From Micromonospora phytophila (GTDB taxonomy: Bacteria > Actinomycetota > Actinomycetes > Mycobacteriales > Micromonosporaceae): a stretch of 64,000 nt of DNA. The position numbers and the translations under genes were made by a program. Under the pieces are notes generated by a model. That model was given only the letters and a program-made list of their open reading frames with translations. It searched no databases and was not told where the DNA came from. This document shows positions 44,924 through 53,134 of this stretch, piece by piece. The stretch covers positions 1 through 64,000 of the forward strand of contig NZ_JAMOKF010000001.1 of NCBI RefSeq assembly GCF_023656545.1. The letters are read 5' to 3'. The first letter of the stretch is position 1; the number at the start of each line of letters is the position of its first letter.

Positions 44924-45547
44924 ATGCAGGACGCCGCCCTTCACGGTGCCGAGGTGCCCTCCCGCGAAGTGATCCTCGACGCCGCCGCGGCGCTGATGGC
45001 GCGGCTCGGCTACGCCGGTACCTCCATTTCGAAGATCTCCGCCGCCTCCGGTTCACCGGCCAGCTCGATCTACTGGCACTTCGGCAACAAGGACGGGATC
45101 TACCTCGCGGTGCTCCGCCGTGCCCGCGACAATCTCGTCGCCTCGCTCCCGGGGACTCCGGTCGGGGACACCGTGGGGGAGCGGCTCACCGCGTTCCTCG
45201 ACGGCGCCGGCGCCGCGTTCGAGCGCCACCCGCACGACCTGCGGCTGCTGCTGGATCTCGGCATGCTGGAGCAGCGCGCCGGTGCCGCGGCAATCGCTGA
45301 GCTGGGGCAGTACCGGCTGGCCTTGCGCCAGTGGGCCACCGATTCACTCGGCCACGTCTTCGGCCTCGCCGACCGCCCGGGCGTCGCCGGCGAGCTCGCC
45401 CGCTTCATGCTCAGCGTGGTCGGCGGGACCGCGATCGCGCGCTGGTTTGACGGCCCGGTGACGTCGTTGCCCGTACAGCAGTTGCGCGTCGCCCTGGTGG
45501 CCCTCGCCCGCCATCACGGACTGCCGGTGGACGAGGACCCCCGCTAG
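44924..45547 (+). CDS. TetR/AcrR-family regulator, 207 aa
   Basis: The helix-turn-helix is clear: ILDAAAALMARLGYAGTSIS, then KISAASGSPASSIYWHFGNK. The C-terminal domain is TetR_C-like, with a Leu-rich helix (LRLLLDLGMLEQRAG). ATG at 44924 begins MQDAALHGAEVPSREVIL; the frame extends upstream only through the LysR remnant. It has no TACCGAC-type operator upstream. Targets are unknown and may lie outside the window. Confidence 0.82.
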   Translation: MQDAALHGAEVPSREVILDAAAALMARLGYAGTSISKISAASGSPASSIYWHFGNKDGIYLAVLRRARDNLVASLPGTPVGDTVGERLTAFLDGAGAAFERHPHDLRLLLDLGMLEQRAGAAAIAELGQYRLALRQWATDSLGHVFGLADRPGVAGELARFMLSVVGGTAIARWFDGPVTSLPVQQLRVALVALARHHGLPVDEDPR

Positions 45548-46016
45548 GCCGACGGGCCCACTTTCGGCGTCGTGCAGGGGTGCTGCCAGGCCGGATCGTG
45601 CGAGGCGGGGCGCCCCGTGGGTGCGTCCTGTCGGCGCGGCCGGACCTGTACCGACGGCATCTGACCGAGTCGCTGGTCGGCCTCAACGGCGTGCGCAAGC
45701 ATGCCGAGACATCCGACACGTCGTCGAACCGAACCAGTCTCGGTGGTCACTGGCTGATGGAGGACGGTGGGTGCGGCGGCACCGCTGCCGCGTCGGCTCC
45801 TGTCGGGTGGCCATGGTCACCTGGATCCGCGTGGTTTCGCCAGTGTGGGGAGATCCTCCCTCACGTTTCCTCCCGTGGCACCGAACGGTAACCAATCCAT
45901 TGACATCCATCGCTTCGCTGGCCATCCTGGGTGAGTCAAGTTACTGAACGGTCACTATCCATATGCATCCGCATATGGGCGTTTTGGGACGTGAGCCCCA
46001 GCCAGTTAAGGAGGAC
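45548..46016. other. Long intergenic region before the secreted protein gene
   Basis: About 470 bp with no supported gene. Near its end, TTGACA at 45900-45905 could be a -35 box. It is followed by the AT-rich inverted repeat at 45959-45978. Together with the strong ribosome-binding site of the next gene, the 3' part probably carries its promoter and control region. Confidence 0.4.
45959..45978. promoter_or_regulatory. Inverted repeat CCATATGC-N4-GCATATGG upstream of the secreted protein gene
   Basis: Two perfect 8-bp half-sites separated by ATCC, ending 38 bp before the ATG. Such an AT-rich palindrome is conspicuous in this GC-rich sequence and has the size of a repressor operator. An RNA hairpin in the leader is the alternative. 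Confidence 0.5.
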
Positions 46017-46988
46017 ATGGTGTCTCTGCGCAGACTGAACTTGGCGGTGGCCCTCGCGGTCGCCGTCGCCGGCACCGCGGTCGCCGGGATCCCGGTGGCC
46101 AGCGCCGCGGACAGCGGCGAGCAACAGCTCGCGACGACCGAGACGAGGACCATCCGGTACGGCCCGTGGACGATTCCCGCCGCCACCGGCCACACCCACG
46201 ACGAGATGGGCGGCACCGGCAACCGAGTGGCGTTCAACATCGAGAAGCCCTGTACCAACTGCATGCTGACGGCGATCAAGCCGAACCTGGTGTACGAGGA
46301 CGGCAGAAACGCCAACATCAACACCGGTCCGATGCTGCACCACGCCGTGATCGGCCAGTTCGGCGAGCCGGACCTGGTGTGCCGCCTCGGCGGACTGGGC
46401 CCGAAGCGCCTGTTCTCGTCGGGCAACGAGCGGACGCCGGTGACCCTGCCCGCCGGATTTGGGATGCGGATCGACTCAGGCGACCGCTGGAGCCTGGTGT
46501 ACGACTTGATGAACCACGCCCACGCGGAGAGAACCGTCTACATCTCCATCGAGTACACCTACCTGACCGGCTCCGCCGCCCGGCGACTGACGCCGGTCAC
46601 CCCGATGTGGTTGGACGTGGCCAGCTGCCTCAACCCGACCTTCGACGCTCCCGCCGGAGACACCACCCGAACCGCACGGTGGACGTCAACGGTGAGCGGT
46701 GAGGTCGTCTACATGAAGGGTCACCTGCACCACGGTGGTAAAACCATCACGGCCACCAACCTCACCACCGGTCAGCGAATCTGCGAGGTCGCCGTGGTCC
46801 AGGGCGGTTCGCCGGAGTTCATCGACGAGCACGGCAACGCCGAAATCTCCAGCGCACCCCCCTGCATCGGCTCTCCGATCCAGACCATCCGTCGCGGCGA
46901 TGTCCTGGAGATCGCGGCCCGCTACGTCGCCGACCATCCGCACGAGGACGTCATGGGCATCATGACCGGTTGGATCGCCGAGCGCTGA
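46017..46988 (+). CDS. Secreted protein with PHM/DBM-like copper monooxygenase ligand pattern, 323 aa
   Basis: A classical signal peptide (residues 1-30, ending PVASA-ADS) is followed by a beta-rich mature protein. The order of possible copper ligands mirrors peptidylglycine hydroxylating and dopamine beta monooxygenases: an HH pair in GPMLHHAVIGQF (H108, H109), His in DLMNHAHAE (H167/H169), HxH in YMKGHLHHGG (H236, H238), and a late Met in HEDVMGIMTGW (M313/M316), where PHM has DEMCNxYxM. Four or more Cys could form disulfides. TAAGGAGG lies 5 nt before ATG 46017. The enzyme call is inference from this spacing; an uncharacterised secreted copper-binding protein is the safer reading. Confidence 0.6.
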   Translation: MVSLRRLNLAVALAVAVAGTAVAGIPVASAADSGEQQLATTETRTIRYGPWTIPAATGHTHDEMGGTGNRVAFNIEKPCTNCMLTAIKPNLVYEDGRNANINTGPMLHHAVIGQFGEPDLVCRLGGLGPKRLFSSGNERTPVTLPAGFGMRIDSGDRWSLVYDLMNHAHAERTVYISIEYTYLTGSAARRLTPVTPMWLDVASCLNPTFDAPAGDTTRTARWTSTVSGEVVYMKGHLHHGGKTITATNLTTGQRICEVAVVQGGSPEFIDEHGNAEISSAPPCIGSPIQTIRRGDVLEIAARYVADHPHEDVMGIMTGWIAER

Positions 46989-47008
46989 CGACACCACCGA
47001 CGACGCGC

Positions 47009-47044
47009 CGTGGGCGGGCCGCAGCAGGACACGGCCCGCCCACG
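47009..47044 (+). terminator. Strong terminator hairpin after the secreted protein gene
   Basis: CGTGGGCGGGCCG (47009-47021), loop CAGCAGGACA, CGGCCCGCCCACG (47032-47044) form a perfect 13-bp stem 20 bp after the stop codon. Some read-through to the membrane protein gene starting at 47137 remains possible. Confidence 0.75.
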
Positions 47045-47136
47045 CCGTTCCGGCACCACCCACCACCGTTCCCCACGCACCCTTCGTCGATGACCGCCAG
47101 GCCGTGGGCCGGATCCCCAGCACTGCGGAGATTGCC

Positions 47137-47694
47137 ATGACAGCTCTCGACGGCGTCCCTCGGCTGCGCCGCTCCCGACTCCGGCACCGGACCACCTCCT
47201 TGCTTGTGGCGCTGTCGCTGTTGGTCGCCTGGACGGCGATGTTCCTTGTCGCCCCACACGTAGGGGTGAGCGCGGGTGTCCGGCAGTTGGCGCTCTTCGC
47301 CCATCTGGCCGCGCTGGTGCTGGGCTTCGGCGCGGTGCTGACCCTGGACTGGTTCGCTCTGCTGTGGCTGCTGCGACGCCGAACCCTGGCGACCGTCATG
47401 CAGGTCGCACGCGGCGTCCACACACCGATCTGGCTCGGCCTGGGCGGACTGACGCTCAGCGGGGTGGTCCTCGCGCCCGACACATCCACGCCCTTGACCG
47501 TGGTCAAACTCGTCGCCGTGCTCGCCGTGGCGATCAACGGCCTCTGCGCGCGGCAGGTCCAGCGGCGGTTGGCCGAACTGAACCGGAAGAGCCCACCGCT
47601 CAGGCTCCTGCTGACCGCCGCCCTGGTCATGGTGATCTCTCAGGCCGGCTGGTGGACCGCCACCACCATCGGGTTTCTCAATGCGCAGCAGTAA
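47137..47694 (+). CDS. Multi-pass membrane protein, 185 aa
   Basis: Four to five hydrophobic helices are visible: SLLVALSLLVAWTAMFLVAP, QLALFAHLAALVLGFGAVLT, a third in LDWFALLWLL, TPIWLGLGGLTLSGVVLA, VVKLVAVLAVAINGLCA and LLLTAALVMVISQAGWW. Two helices contain a buried His (LFAHLAALVLG and ARGVHTPIWLG), which could bind heme, though this is not proven. ATG at 47137 begins MTALDGVPRL. It follows the secreted copper-type protein on the same strand. A role in electron supply to that protein would be attractive but is speculative. Confidence 0.6.
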   Translation: MTALDGVPRLRRSRLRHRTTSLLVALSLLVAWTAMFLVAPHVGVSAGVRQLALFAHLAALVLGFGAVLTLDWFALLWLLRRRTLATVMQVARGVHTPIWLGLGGLTLSGVVLAPDTSTPLTVVKLVAVLAVAINGLCARQVQRRLAELNRKSPPLRLLLTAALVMVISQAGWWTATTIGFLNAQQ

Positions 47695-47887
47695 AGGGAC
47701 CCAACCCGAAGCTCAGCCATGGATCGAGGGGCCCGGACCGCAGCCGGAACGAAGGCAACTCAACCTCGGGTCTAAGCCGCCGGCGAGTAGGACGACGAGA
47801 TCAGCTTCCTGCCCTCGACGGCGTTGCGTGCACCACGTGCCGCGTGAAGACTGAGTCACCACCTCGTGCGATTGGAGCGGAGGGCGC

Positions 47888-48250
47888 ATGTCTGGCGAGC
47901 GGATGACCAGGCCGAAGCGAAAAGCCCTCGTCGCAGTCGCGGTCGCTGTGGTCCTCCTGATCAGTGTCTTCGCGGCGGTGACCGCCATGCGTCGTGCCCA
48001 GGAGTTCGAAGTGGCGGTGAACGCCTACAACGCACGCAGCGACCCCAAGGTCCTCGATGCACGCGTCGAGATGCATCCCGAATTTGAGATCGTGCGCACG
48101 GACGCTGACTACCAGGGCGATCGTGTGATCTTGCACGTAGTCGCGCGGCAGCCGACATTGTGGTGGTCGGGCGGCGATTACGCCGAGGTGCGATGGGTGC
48201 GGGTGAGGCTGACGAGCCGCTCGGCGACCGGCAGGTACTGGATGCTGTGA
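47888..48250 (+). CDS. Small membrane-anchored hypothetical protein, 120 aa
   Basis: A single N-terminal membrane helix (residues 13-33, ALVAVAVAVVLLISVFAAVT) is preceded by a Lys/Arg-rich start (MTRPKRK), giving an N-in topology. The outer part is about 85 residues (FEVAVNAYNARSDPKVLDAR, DYQGDRVILHVVARQ). There is no lipobox. GGAGGGC precedes ATG 47888. No family was recognised. Confidence 0.55.
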   Translation: MSGERMTRPKRKALVAVAVAVVLLISVFAAVTAMRRAQEFEVAVNAYNARSDPKVLDARVEMHPEFEIVRTDADYQGDRVILHVVARQPTLWWSGGDYAEVRWVRVRLTSRSATGRYWML

Positions 48251-48620
48251 GCGGCAGCCCTGTGCCATGAGACTGATCCCTCGGTTACGGGCCGGTCCGA
48301 CTGTCTGGCAGTCCGCAACAGGTCGGCGGACGGCGGGGGAGTGGTGTGAGATGTCGAGAGCTTTTCCACCGCGCCTGAAGTGCTCGCCCGCACGGAAGCG
48401 CACCGCACCCGGCCGCGCCTGGACACGGACCCGGTGGGAAGCGGTCTTGCCACCGGCCGGTGGCTCAATATGCGCCCGATGATCTCGGAGGCCCAGACGT
48501 GCATCGGAACGAAGGCACGGCCCACGTCCGGTGGAGCTGACGCTGAGGCTGATGCTGCGCCGTCAATACTTCAAACCGTCGACCGGCTCAGATGGCCTCG
48601 ACAACCAAGGGCGTAGTCCA
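48251..48620. other. Gap with no recognisable gene
   Basis: About 370 bp between the ends of two convergent genes. Only short overlapping frames of skewed composition occur; no strong hairpin was noticed. Confidence 0.35.
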
Positions 48621-48959
48621 CTACCAGGCCTTCCCGCGGATCGGAGGGACGTCGAGGTCGTGGTGCCCGCCGCGGCGCTCGGCGAGCAGTTGGCGGCGGA
48701 TGGTGCGCCAGGTGACGCGCTCCTGGCGGTGGGCGAGCTTGCGGTACGACTGGAAGCTGCAGAGCTGGCAGCCGCACAGGTTCGGGGCCTGGGCCGACGG
48801 CTGCCGGGAGCAGCGGGTGCGGATCTGGCGGTGGGCGGCGAGAAAATCGTCGAGGTCGCACGGTCCGCGGCCGTGCTCGTGGACGTCAGTGAACCAGTGG
48901 CGCACCAGCGGGTCTCGCCGCTGCACGCGTTCGGGTCGGTGGATGTCGGTACGGGCCAT
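48621..48959 (-). CDS. Small hypothetical protein with Cys-rich centre, 112 aa
   Basis: ATG at 48959 begins MARTDIHRPERVQRRDPLVR. The centre holds CSRQPSAQAPNLCGCQLCSF, a possible zinc-binding cluster, and the rest is basic and helical (YRKLAHRQERVTWRTIRRQL). Small basic Cys-containing proteins of this kind are common in actinobacterial integrated elements. A GGGCAGG site lies upstream. No family or function assigned. Confidence 0.45.
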   Translation of the reverse strand: MARTDIHRPERVQRRDPLVRHWFTDVHEHGRGPCDLDDFLAAHRQIRTRCSRQPSAQAPNLCGCQLCSFQSYRKLAHRQERVTWRTIRRQLLAERRGGHHDLDVPPIRGKAW

Positions 48960-49326
48960 GCGACGACCTGCCCTTCGGCCGCCCGCGCACCGTGCGCGGG
49001 GCTAACGCCTGCCTGACATGTCGATCACCTCCGGAGGGGGAAGCGGAATGAGTGGGTCCAGGGTAGGGGTTAGGTCCGACCGGCGTCGCATCGGTGCGCG
49101 ATCCGCTTCAGAGGCGGTAACCACAGCTGCTTGCCGCGGCCGAGCCGGTAGGCGGGGGGCGGCGGCGCAGCGGCCGTGGTCGGCCGGCCGGCGCACCACT
49201 GACGGTGGAGACCGCGGCGACGGCTCAGGGCCCGCCTGAGCCGTCGCCGTGTTCCTCGGCGCCGGCCCCGTCGATGTCCATCTGCGGCCGTCTGCCGATC
49301 TTGCACGCTGGTGGGACGCGGTACGG

Positions 49327-49760
49327 CTAGCGGTAGTGGTAGCGCCGGACGTGCCAGGCGAAAGCCCAGTCCAACCCGGGGATCACCATGCGACCCAGTC
49401 GTACGTCTTCCGCGCGGCCGGCACGGTGGGCATTGCTGCGGGGTCCCTCAGAGCCTTGCCGTGGCGTGGTCAGTTCGGCTCCGTCGATGGTGGGCGGGTC
49501 CTGCCGCGCTTGCTTGACTTGTACGCGGCATCCATGGACGAGTATTTCGCCGCTCGGGCGATCATTCCGTGCTCGGTCTGGTCGGCGAGGTAGGCGAGGG
49601 CGCTTGCCTCTTCGGCCAGGTCGTCGTGCAGGTGGGCCGGCGCTGCAGGTAGGGCGTGGGAGAGGGCGTCCTGTGCCTGACGGATCTCGGCGAGTGCTGC
49701 TCTCCAGCAGTGGCAGCAGCCAGAGGAGGCGTTCTTGCGCTGACCTGACGCGTCTGGTCG
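49327..49760 (-). pseudogene. Remnants of one or two small genes
   Basis: Two minus-strand stretches are protein-like but lack proper starts. Bases 49470-49760 read RAALAEIRQAQDALSHALPA, then HLHDDLAEEASALAYLADQT and MIARAAKYSSMDAAYKSSKR to a TGA, with an upstream TGA cutting off any start. Bases 49327-49440, in another frame, end MVIPGLDWAFAWHVRRYHYR. They may be pieces of a decayed operon or of one frameshifted gene. Confidence 0.3.
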
Positions 49761-49821
49761 TCACACCGCGTTACCGGATACCGGGTTGCCTGCTCCCCAC
49801 ACCTGCGACACCCTTCACCGC

Positions 49822-50316
49822 ATGATCGAGACGCGTGTGCTCAGCGAGGACAATTGGAAGATGTGGCGAGAGCTGCGGCTCGCTGCGCTCGCGGAGGCGG
49901 CGTACGCGTTCGGTTCCCAGTTGGCGGACTGGCAGGGCGAGGGCAATCGTGAGGAACGCTGGCGCGGTCGGCTGGCCATCCCCGGCTCGTACAACATCAT
50001 GGCGATGCTCGACGGGCAGCCCGTCGGGATGGCCAGCGGGGTGCCGACCGATCAGGACGGCGTCGTCGAGCTGATCTCGATGTACGTGGCGCCGGTGGGA
50101 CGTGGCCGGAGCGTGGGCGACCACCTCGTGCGGGCGGTCGAGCAGTGGGCTCGGCTGGTGGGCGCGGAGACGCTGCGCCTGGCCGTGGTGGAGGGCAACA
50201 AGAACGCCTGGACGCTCTACCAGCGGAACGGCTTCCGTGACACGGGTGAGCTTGGCGACCTCATGCCCGACGGCGTGCGTCGGGAGCACACATTGACCAA
50301 GAGTCTCGTGGCTTAG
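49822..50316 (+). CDS. GNAT-family N-acetyltransferase, 164 aa
   Basis: The fold elements are in order: N-terminal WKMWRELRLAALAEAAYAFG, strand QPVGMASGV, ELISMYVAPVGRGRSVGDHL with the acetyl-CoA pyrophosphate loop (V-x-P-x-x-R-G-x-x-x-G), and the closing NKNAWTLYQRNGFRDTGELG. ATG at 49822 begins MIETRVLSEDN. This resembles small aminoglycoside- or peptide-type acetyltransferases, but the substrate is unknown. No operon partner is evident. Confidence 0.85.
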   Translation: MIETRVLSEDNWKMWRELRLAALAEAAYAFGSQLADWQGEGNREERWRGRLAIPGSYNIMAMLDGQPVGMASGVPTDQDGVVELISMYVAPVGRGRSVGDHLVRAVEQWARLVGAETLRLAVVEGNKNAWTLYQRNGFRDTGELGDLMPDGVRREHTLTKSLVA

Positions 50317-50543
50317 CGGTCGGCCGTCGACCGAGGGACTCCGACCAAAGCTTCACAGTAGGTAGCCAGCGCGTCGGGGATCGCGTAACCCATCAAGCGG
50401 AGTCAACCGGAAGACGGGCAAAACAACGCCAGCGGGTCAAACCCCTAGCCTTGACCGGCCCCGCTCCTTCATGGATGGCAGATCAGTCTCGGGACGTGCG
50501 TGACACATCCGGCTAGACGATCATGTCCTTGACGCTTGTGCGG

Positions 50544-50912
50544 CTATCTCGTTGCCTGCTGAGTGGTCTGGTCAGGAATCGGTGCGGCGCAAATGTGGTT
50601 CGCGAGAGCGTTCTGGTAACGCGTCCACAGAGTCATGATCCATAGGTTGGAGCCGGGGGGTGGCTCCGACGTCATGAGGGGTGACGGGGCTGTTTCGATG
50701 AGGTGCAGCAGGGACCAGGCACCTCCGAAGCAGTCGTCATCTCCGAAGCATGTTGCCAGGAGTTGGGCCTCCTCGTCGGTGACGGGTGGGGCGATCGCGC
50801 GCAGGAGTTGCTGTCTCTCGTCAAGATCCGCGATCCCGTCCTCCGACAGGTCCTGCTCTGATGGCAGCGGGCCCTTCCGGTGAAACTCACGAACCTCGTC
50901 CCTGATTGTCAT
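50544..50912 (-). CDS. Hypothetical acidic protein, 122 aa
   Basis: ATG at 50912 follows a near-perfect AGGAGGAG site, which supports a real gene. The sequence is acidic and helical (EQDLSEDGIADLDERQQLLR, TDEEAQLLATCFGDDDCFGG, WSLLHLIETAP). There is no signal peptide or membrane segment. Its size and composition resemble orphan immunity proteins, but no profile was recognised. Confidence 0.6.
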   Translation of the reverse strand: MTIRDEVREFHRKGPLPSEQDLSEDGIADLDERQQLLRAIAPPVTDEEAQLLATCFGDDDCFGGAWSLLHLIETAPSPLMTSEPPPGSNLWIMTLWTRYQNALANHICAAPIPDQTTQQATR

Positions 50913-51421
50913 GGGCTCCTCCTCGCGCTAGATCATTGTGCACCGCCCGATCGTCGGCCAGCCCGCGGCGGTTCGGGTTTGCGGACTTTGAAGCGGGTGA
51001 TGTCCCTGGCCGTGGCCGACGACCTCCGTCCGGGCAGAGCCGAGTGGGGTGGGGCCTGTCCGGTCAAGGTCGTTCAGCCGCTGGGTGCTCCACCTTGACC
51101 GGGCAGGCCCCACCCACTCCACGGTGTGCGGAGGAAGGCCGACGGGATGGCTAGGAGGCGCAGCGGGGGACTCGCCCAAAATCAGCTCTCCGCCGGAGCG
51201 GTGTCAATTTGGTGGCTCAGGCTGGCGTACTACGCGGAGAACGTCCGGGATACGGACGGCGTGTGCGCCGAGTTGAGATAACCAGGTCGAACCCTGCTTC
51301 AACCGGATCAAGCAGTGGCGTGACCTGGCCACCCGCTATGCAAAACGAGTCAGTTATCTACCGAGCGTGTCTGGTCCTGATCGCCACGCTTATGTGGCTC
51401 GCGTGACCGGCAGGACAGGGC
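50913..51421. other. Gap containing a long inverted repeat
   Basis: About 510 bp between two minus-strand genes. Apart from the inverted repeat at 51042-51120 no gene is supported; the short frames overlap on both strands. Confidence 0.4.
51042..51120. repeat. Long inverted repeat, two ~28-bp arms
   Basis: GTGGGGTGGGGCCTGTCCGG-TCAAGGT on the left is matched by ACCTTGACCGGGCAGGCCCC-ACCCACTC on the right. The arms have one mismatch and one extra base, and a 21-nt loop. It is too far (over 300 bp) from the N-acetyltransferase stop to be its usual terminator. A small MITE-like element or a double-ended recombination scar are alternatives. Confidence 0.65.
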
Positions 51422-52330
51422 CTACGCAACCCGATCTGCCTGAGCGGCCACCCACTGCTCGTGCGCGGCGCTCACCCGGGCCCACAGCCGGGCGCGCGCG
51501 TCCCGGTCCACGTCCGACAGCCGCAGCCCAAAAACGTCCGCGAGCACAGCGAACCACTCGCCCTGGCTGTCGAGGATCCTCGGGGTCCGCCCGGCCGCGT
51601 CGAGTCGCTCGAGCACCCGCCCGCGCAGCATGTCGACGCCGCGCTCGTCCTGCCGCCCGAATGTCAGCTTCCGCACGAACCCGGATGCGGGCGAGGTCGA
51701 AAGGTGCCGGTGTGCGGCGGCGAACGCCTCGATGCTCACCGGTTCCGGTGCGAACACCATCGACGAGAACACTCCGCGCACGTCGTGGACGAACCGCCAG
51801 CCTCCCGCTCGAGCCGCCCACGGCTCGAGCCGATAGGTGAACGGGCCCTGCTGGCTCACCCCTGCACGCAGCGGCATCGGCTCGTGCGGCGCGTCGACCA
51901 GGCCCGGGTCAACGAACCAGGTCTCGCCCTCGCAGCGCACCACCAGCACCTGATGGTTGATATCCAACCCGGGTGCGTCCTCGTCGGGGCCGGGCCCGCG
52001 CACGTCGCCGACATGCCGGGTCACGTCGTACCCGAGGCAGGCCAGCAGCGTGCCGAATGCGCCGTTGAGATGGAAGCAGTACCCGCCGCCACCACCGACG
52101 ATCCGGGCGATCGACTCGACCGGATCCACGGTGGTCGGCCGTTCCAGATGGATCTCGAGGGTGTCGTAGGGGATGCACTCCCGGTGCGCACGGTGAGCGG
52201 CGAACAGCCACGCCACGTCGGGGCGCGCGGGCCGCTCAAGCCCGAGCCGGCCCAGATACCCGGCGACGTCCGCGCGTGGATCGGCAGGGACGGTCAGGGC
52301 CGGGATCGGGGTCGGGGAGATCACGGTCAT
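51422..52330 (-). CDS. nat: Arylamine N-acetyltransferase, 302 aa
   Basis: The Cys-His-Asp triad is present: C85 in GGGGGYCFHLNGAFGTLLAC (R-G-G-x-C-x-E in most relatives), H126 in DINHQVLVV and D141 in TWFVDPGL. The N-terminal LGLERPARPDVAWLFAAHRA and PYDTLEIHL are also typical. The enzyme transfers acetyl from acetyl-CoA to arylamines or hydrazines. ATG at 52330 is chosen; the frame remains open further upstream in non-coding composition. It is probably monocistronic. Confidence 0.87.
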   Translation of the reverse strand: MTVISPTPIPALTVPADPRADVAGYLGRLGLERPARPDVAWLFAAHRAHRECIPYDTLEIHLERPTTVDPVESIARIVGGGGGYCFHLNGAFGTLLACLGYDVTRHVGDVRGPGPDEDAPGLDINHQVLVVRCEGETWFVDPGLVDAPHEPMPLRAGVSQQGPFTYRLEPWAARAGGWRFVHDVRGVFSSMVFAPEPVSIEAFAAAHRHLSTSPASGFVRKLTFGRQDERGVDMLRGRVLERLDAAGRTPRILDSQGEWFAVLADVFGLRLSDVDRDARARLWARVSAAHEQWVAAQADRVA

Positions 52331-52477
52331 GTGCCGAGGGTATATCAGCGCGCCGTTGACGCCCGCCGCCGCGGTACTGACCCGCGGGCCCTGCGCCGGG
52401 GACCTTCTGATCGCCTCAAAGGCAAGGGCAGCCTGCGGCCAAACAAGCGCTCCCCAAGGCTCGAACACAGCCTTCGC

Positions 52478-52498
52478 CTAGGGCGTGTCCTGCCGATC
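52478..52498 (+). repeat. Solitary IS end matching the terminal repeat of the nearby IS5-family element
   Basis: CTAGGGCGTGTCCTGCCGAT-C matches 20 of 21 bases of the reverse complement of the IS right end at 53939-53959. No transposase adjoins it. The DinB gene lies between this end and the IS, so the three may once have formed a larger unit, or a second copy was lost. Confidence 0.7.
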
Positions 52499-52558
52499 AT
52501 GAGCTCCGTGGATCATCCGGGGCAGCGCCGACACCCAACCGGATGCCATAGTGCCGCG

Positions 52559-53134
52559 ATGAAGGCAGACCTGCACAGTTACTTGAAGGGCGGCCGCGAC
52601 GCGCTGCTGTGGAAGCTCGACGGGCTCAGCGAATACGATATTCGGCGTCCGTTGACCCGGACCGCAACCAACTTGCTCGGTCTGGTGAAGCACTCGGCGG
52701 CCATGGAGATCCTCTACTTCGGCGTCGTGTTCGGCCGGCCGTTCGAGCAGGAGCTGCCGTACGTCGGCGACGGAGCGGAGACCAATGCCGACATGTGGGC
52801 GACCGCGGATGAGACCCGCGAGGAGATCGTCGCACTGTACCGTCGCGCGATCGCCCACGCCGACACCACCATCGAGGCCCTTGCACTGGATGAGGTCGGC
52901 CGCGTGCCGTGGTGGGGCGATGCAGCGGTCACGTTGCACCACGTCCTGGTCCACGTCATCGCGGAAACACAACGGCACGCCGGCCACGCTGACATCGTGC
53001 GCGAACTCATCGACGGCGCGGCCGGGCTGCTGCCCAGGAACGACAACCTGCCCCCCGCCGACGAGTCATGGTGGCTGAACTACCGCCAGCGAGTGGAGCA
53101 GGCTGCCGTCGACGCCAGCAAACGCAGCAACTAG
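52559..53134 (+). CDS. DinB-family (DUF664-like) protein, 191 aa
   Basis: A four-helix bundle with the DinB metal triad: His in NLLGLVKHSAAMEILYFGVV, and the HxxxH pair in VLVHVIAETQRHAGHADIVR. The ESWWLNYR tail is common in actinobacterial DUF664 proteins. Members of the wider family are thiol transferases using mycothiol or bacillithiol, so a detoxification role is likely but unproven. ATG at 52559. The stop overlaps the left end of the IS5-family element, so its 3' end may have been altered by the insertion. Confidence 0.75.
   Translation: MKADLHSYLKGGRDALLWKLDGLSEYDIRRPLTRTATNLLGLVKHSAAMEILYFGVVFGRPFEQELPYVGDGAETNADMWATADETREEIVALYRRAIAHADTTIEALALDEVGRVPWWGDAAVTLHHVLVHVIAETQRHAGHADIVRELIDGAAGLLPRNDNLPPADESWWLNYRQRVEQAAVDASKRSN

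Noticed and set aside
43319-44944. A 541-codon minus-strand frame opposite the substrate-binding protein gene
   Set aside because: Antisense shadow; the plus strand has a complete lipoprotein gene with a ribosome-binding site.
51042-51120. Inverted repeat as a transcription terminator of the N-acetyltransferase gene
   Set aside because: It lies more than 300 bp downstream of that stop codon and its arms are longer than usual; kept instead as an unexplained repeat.
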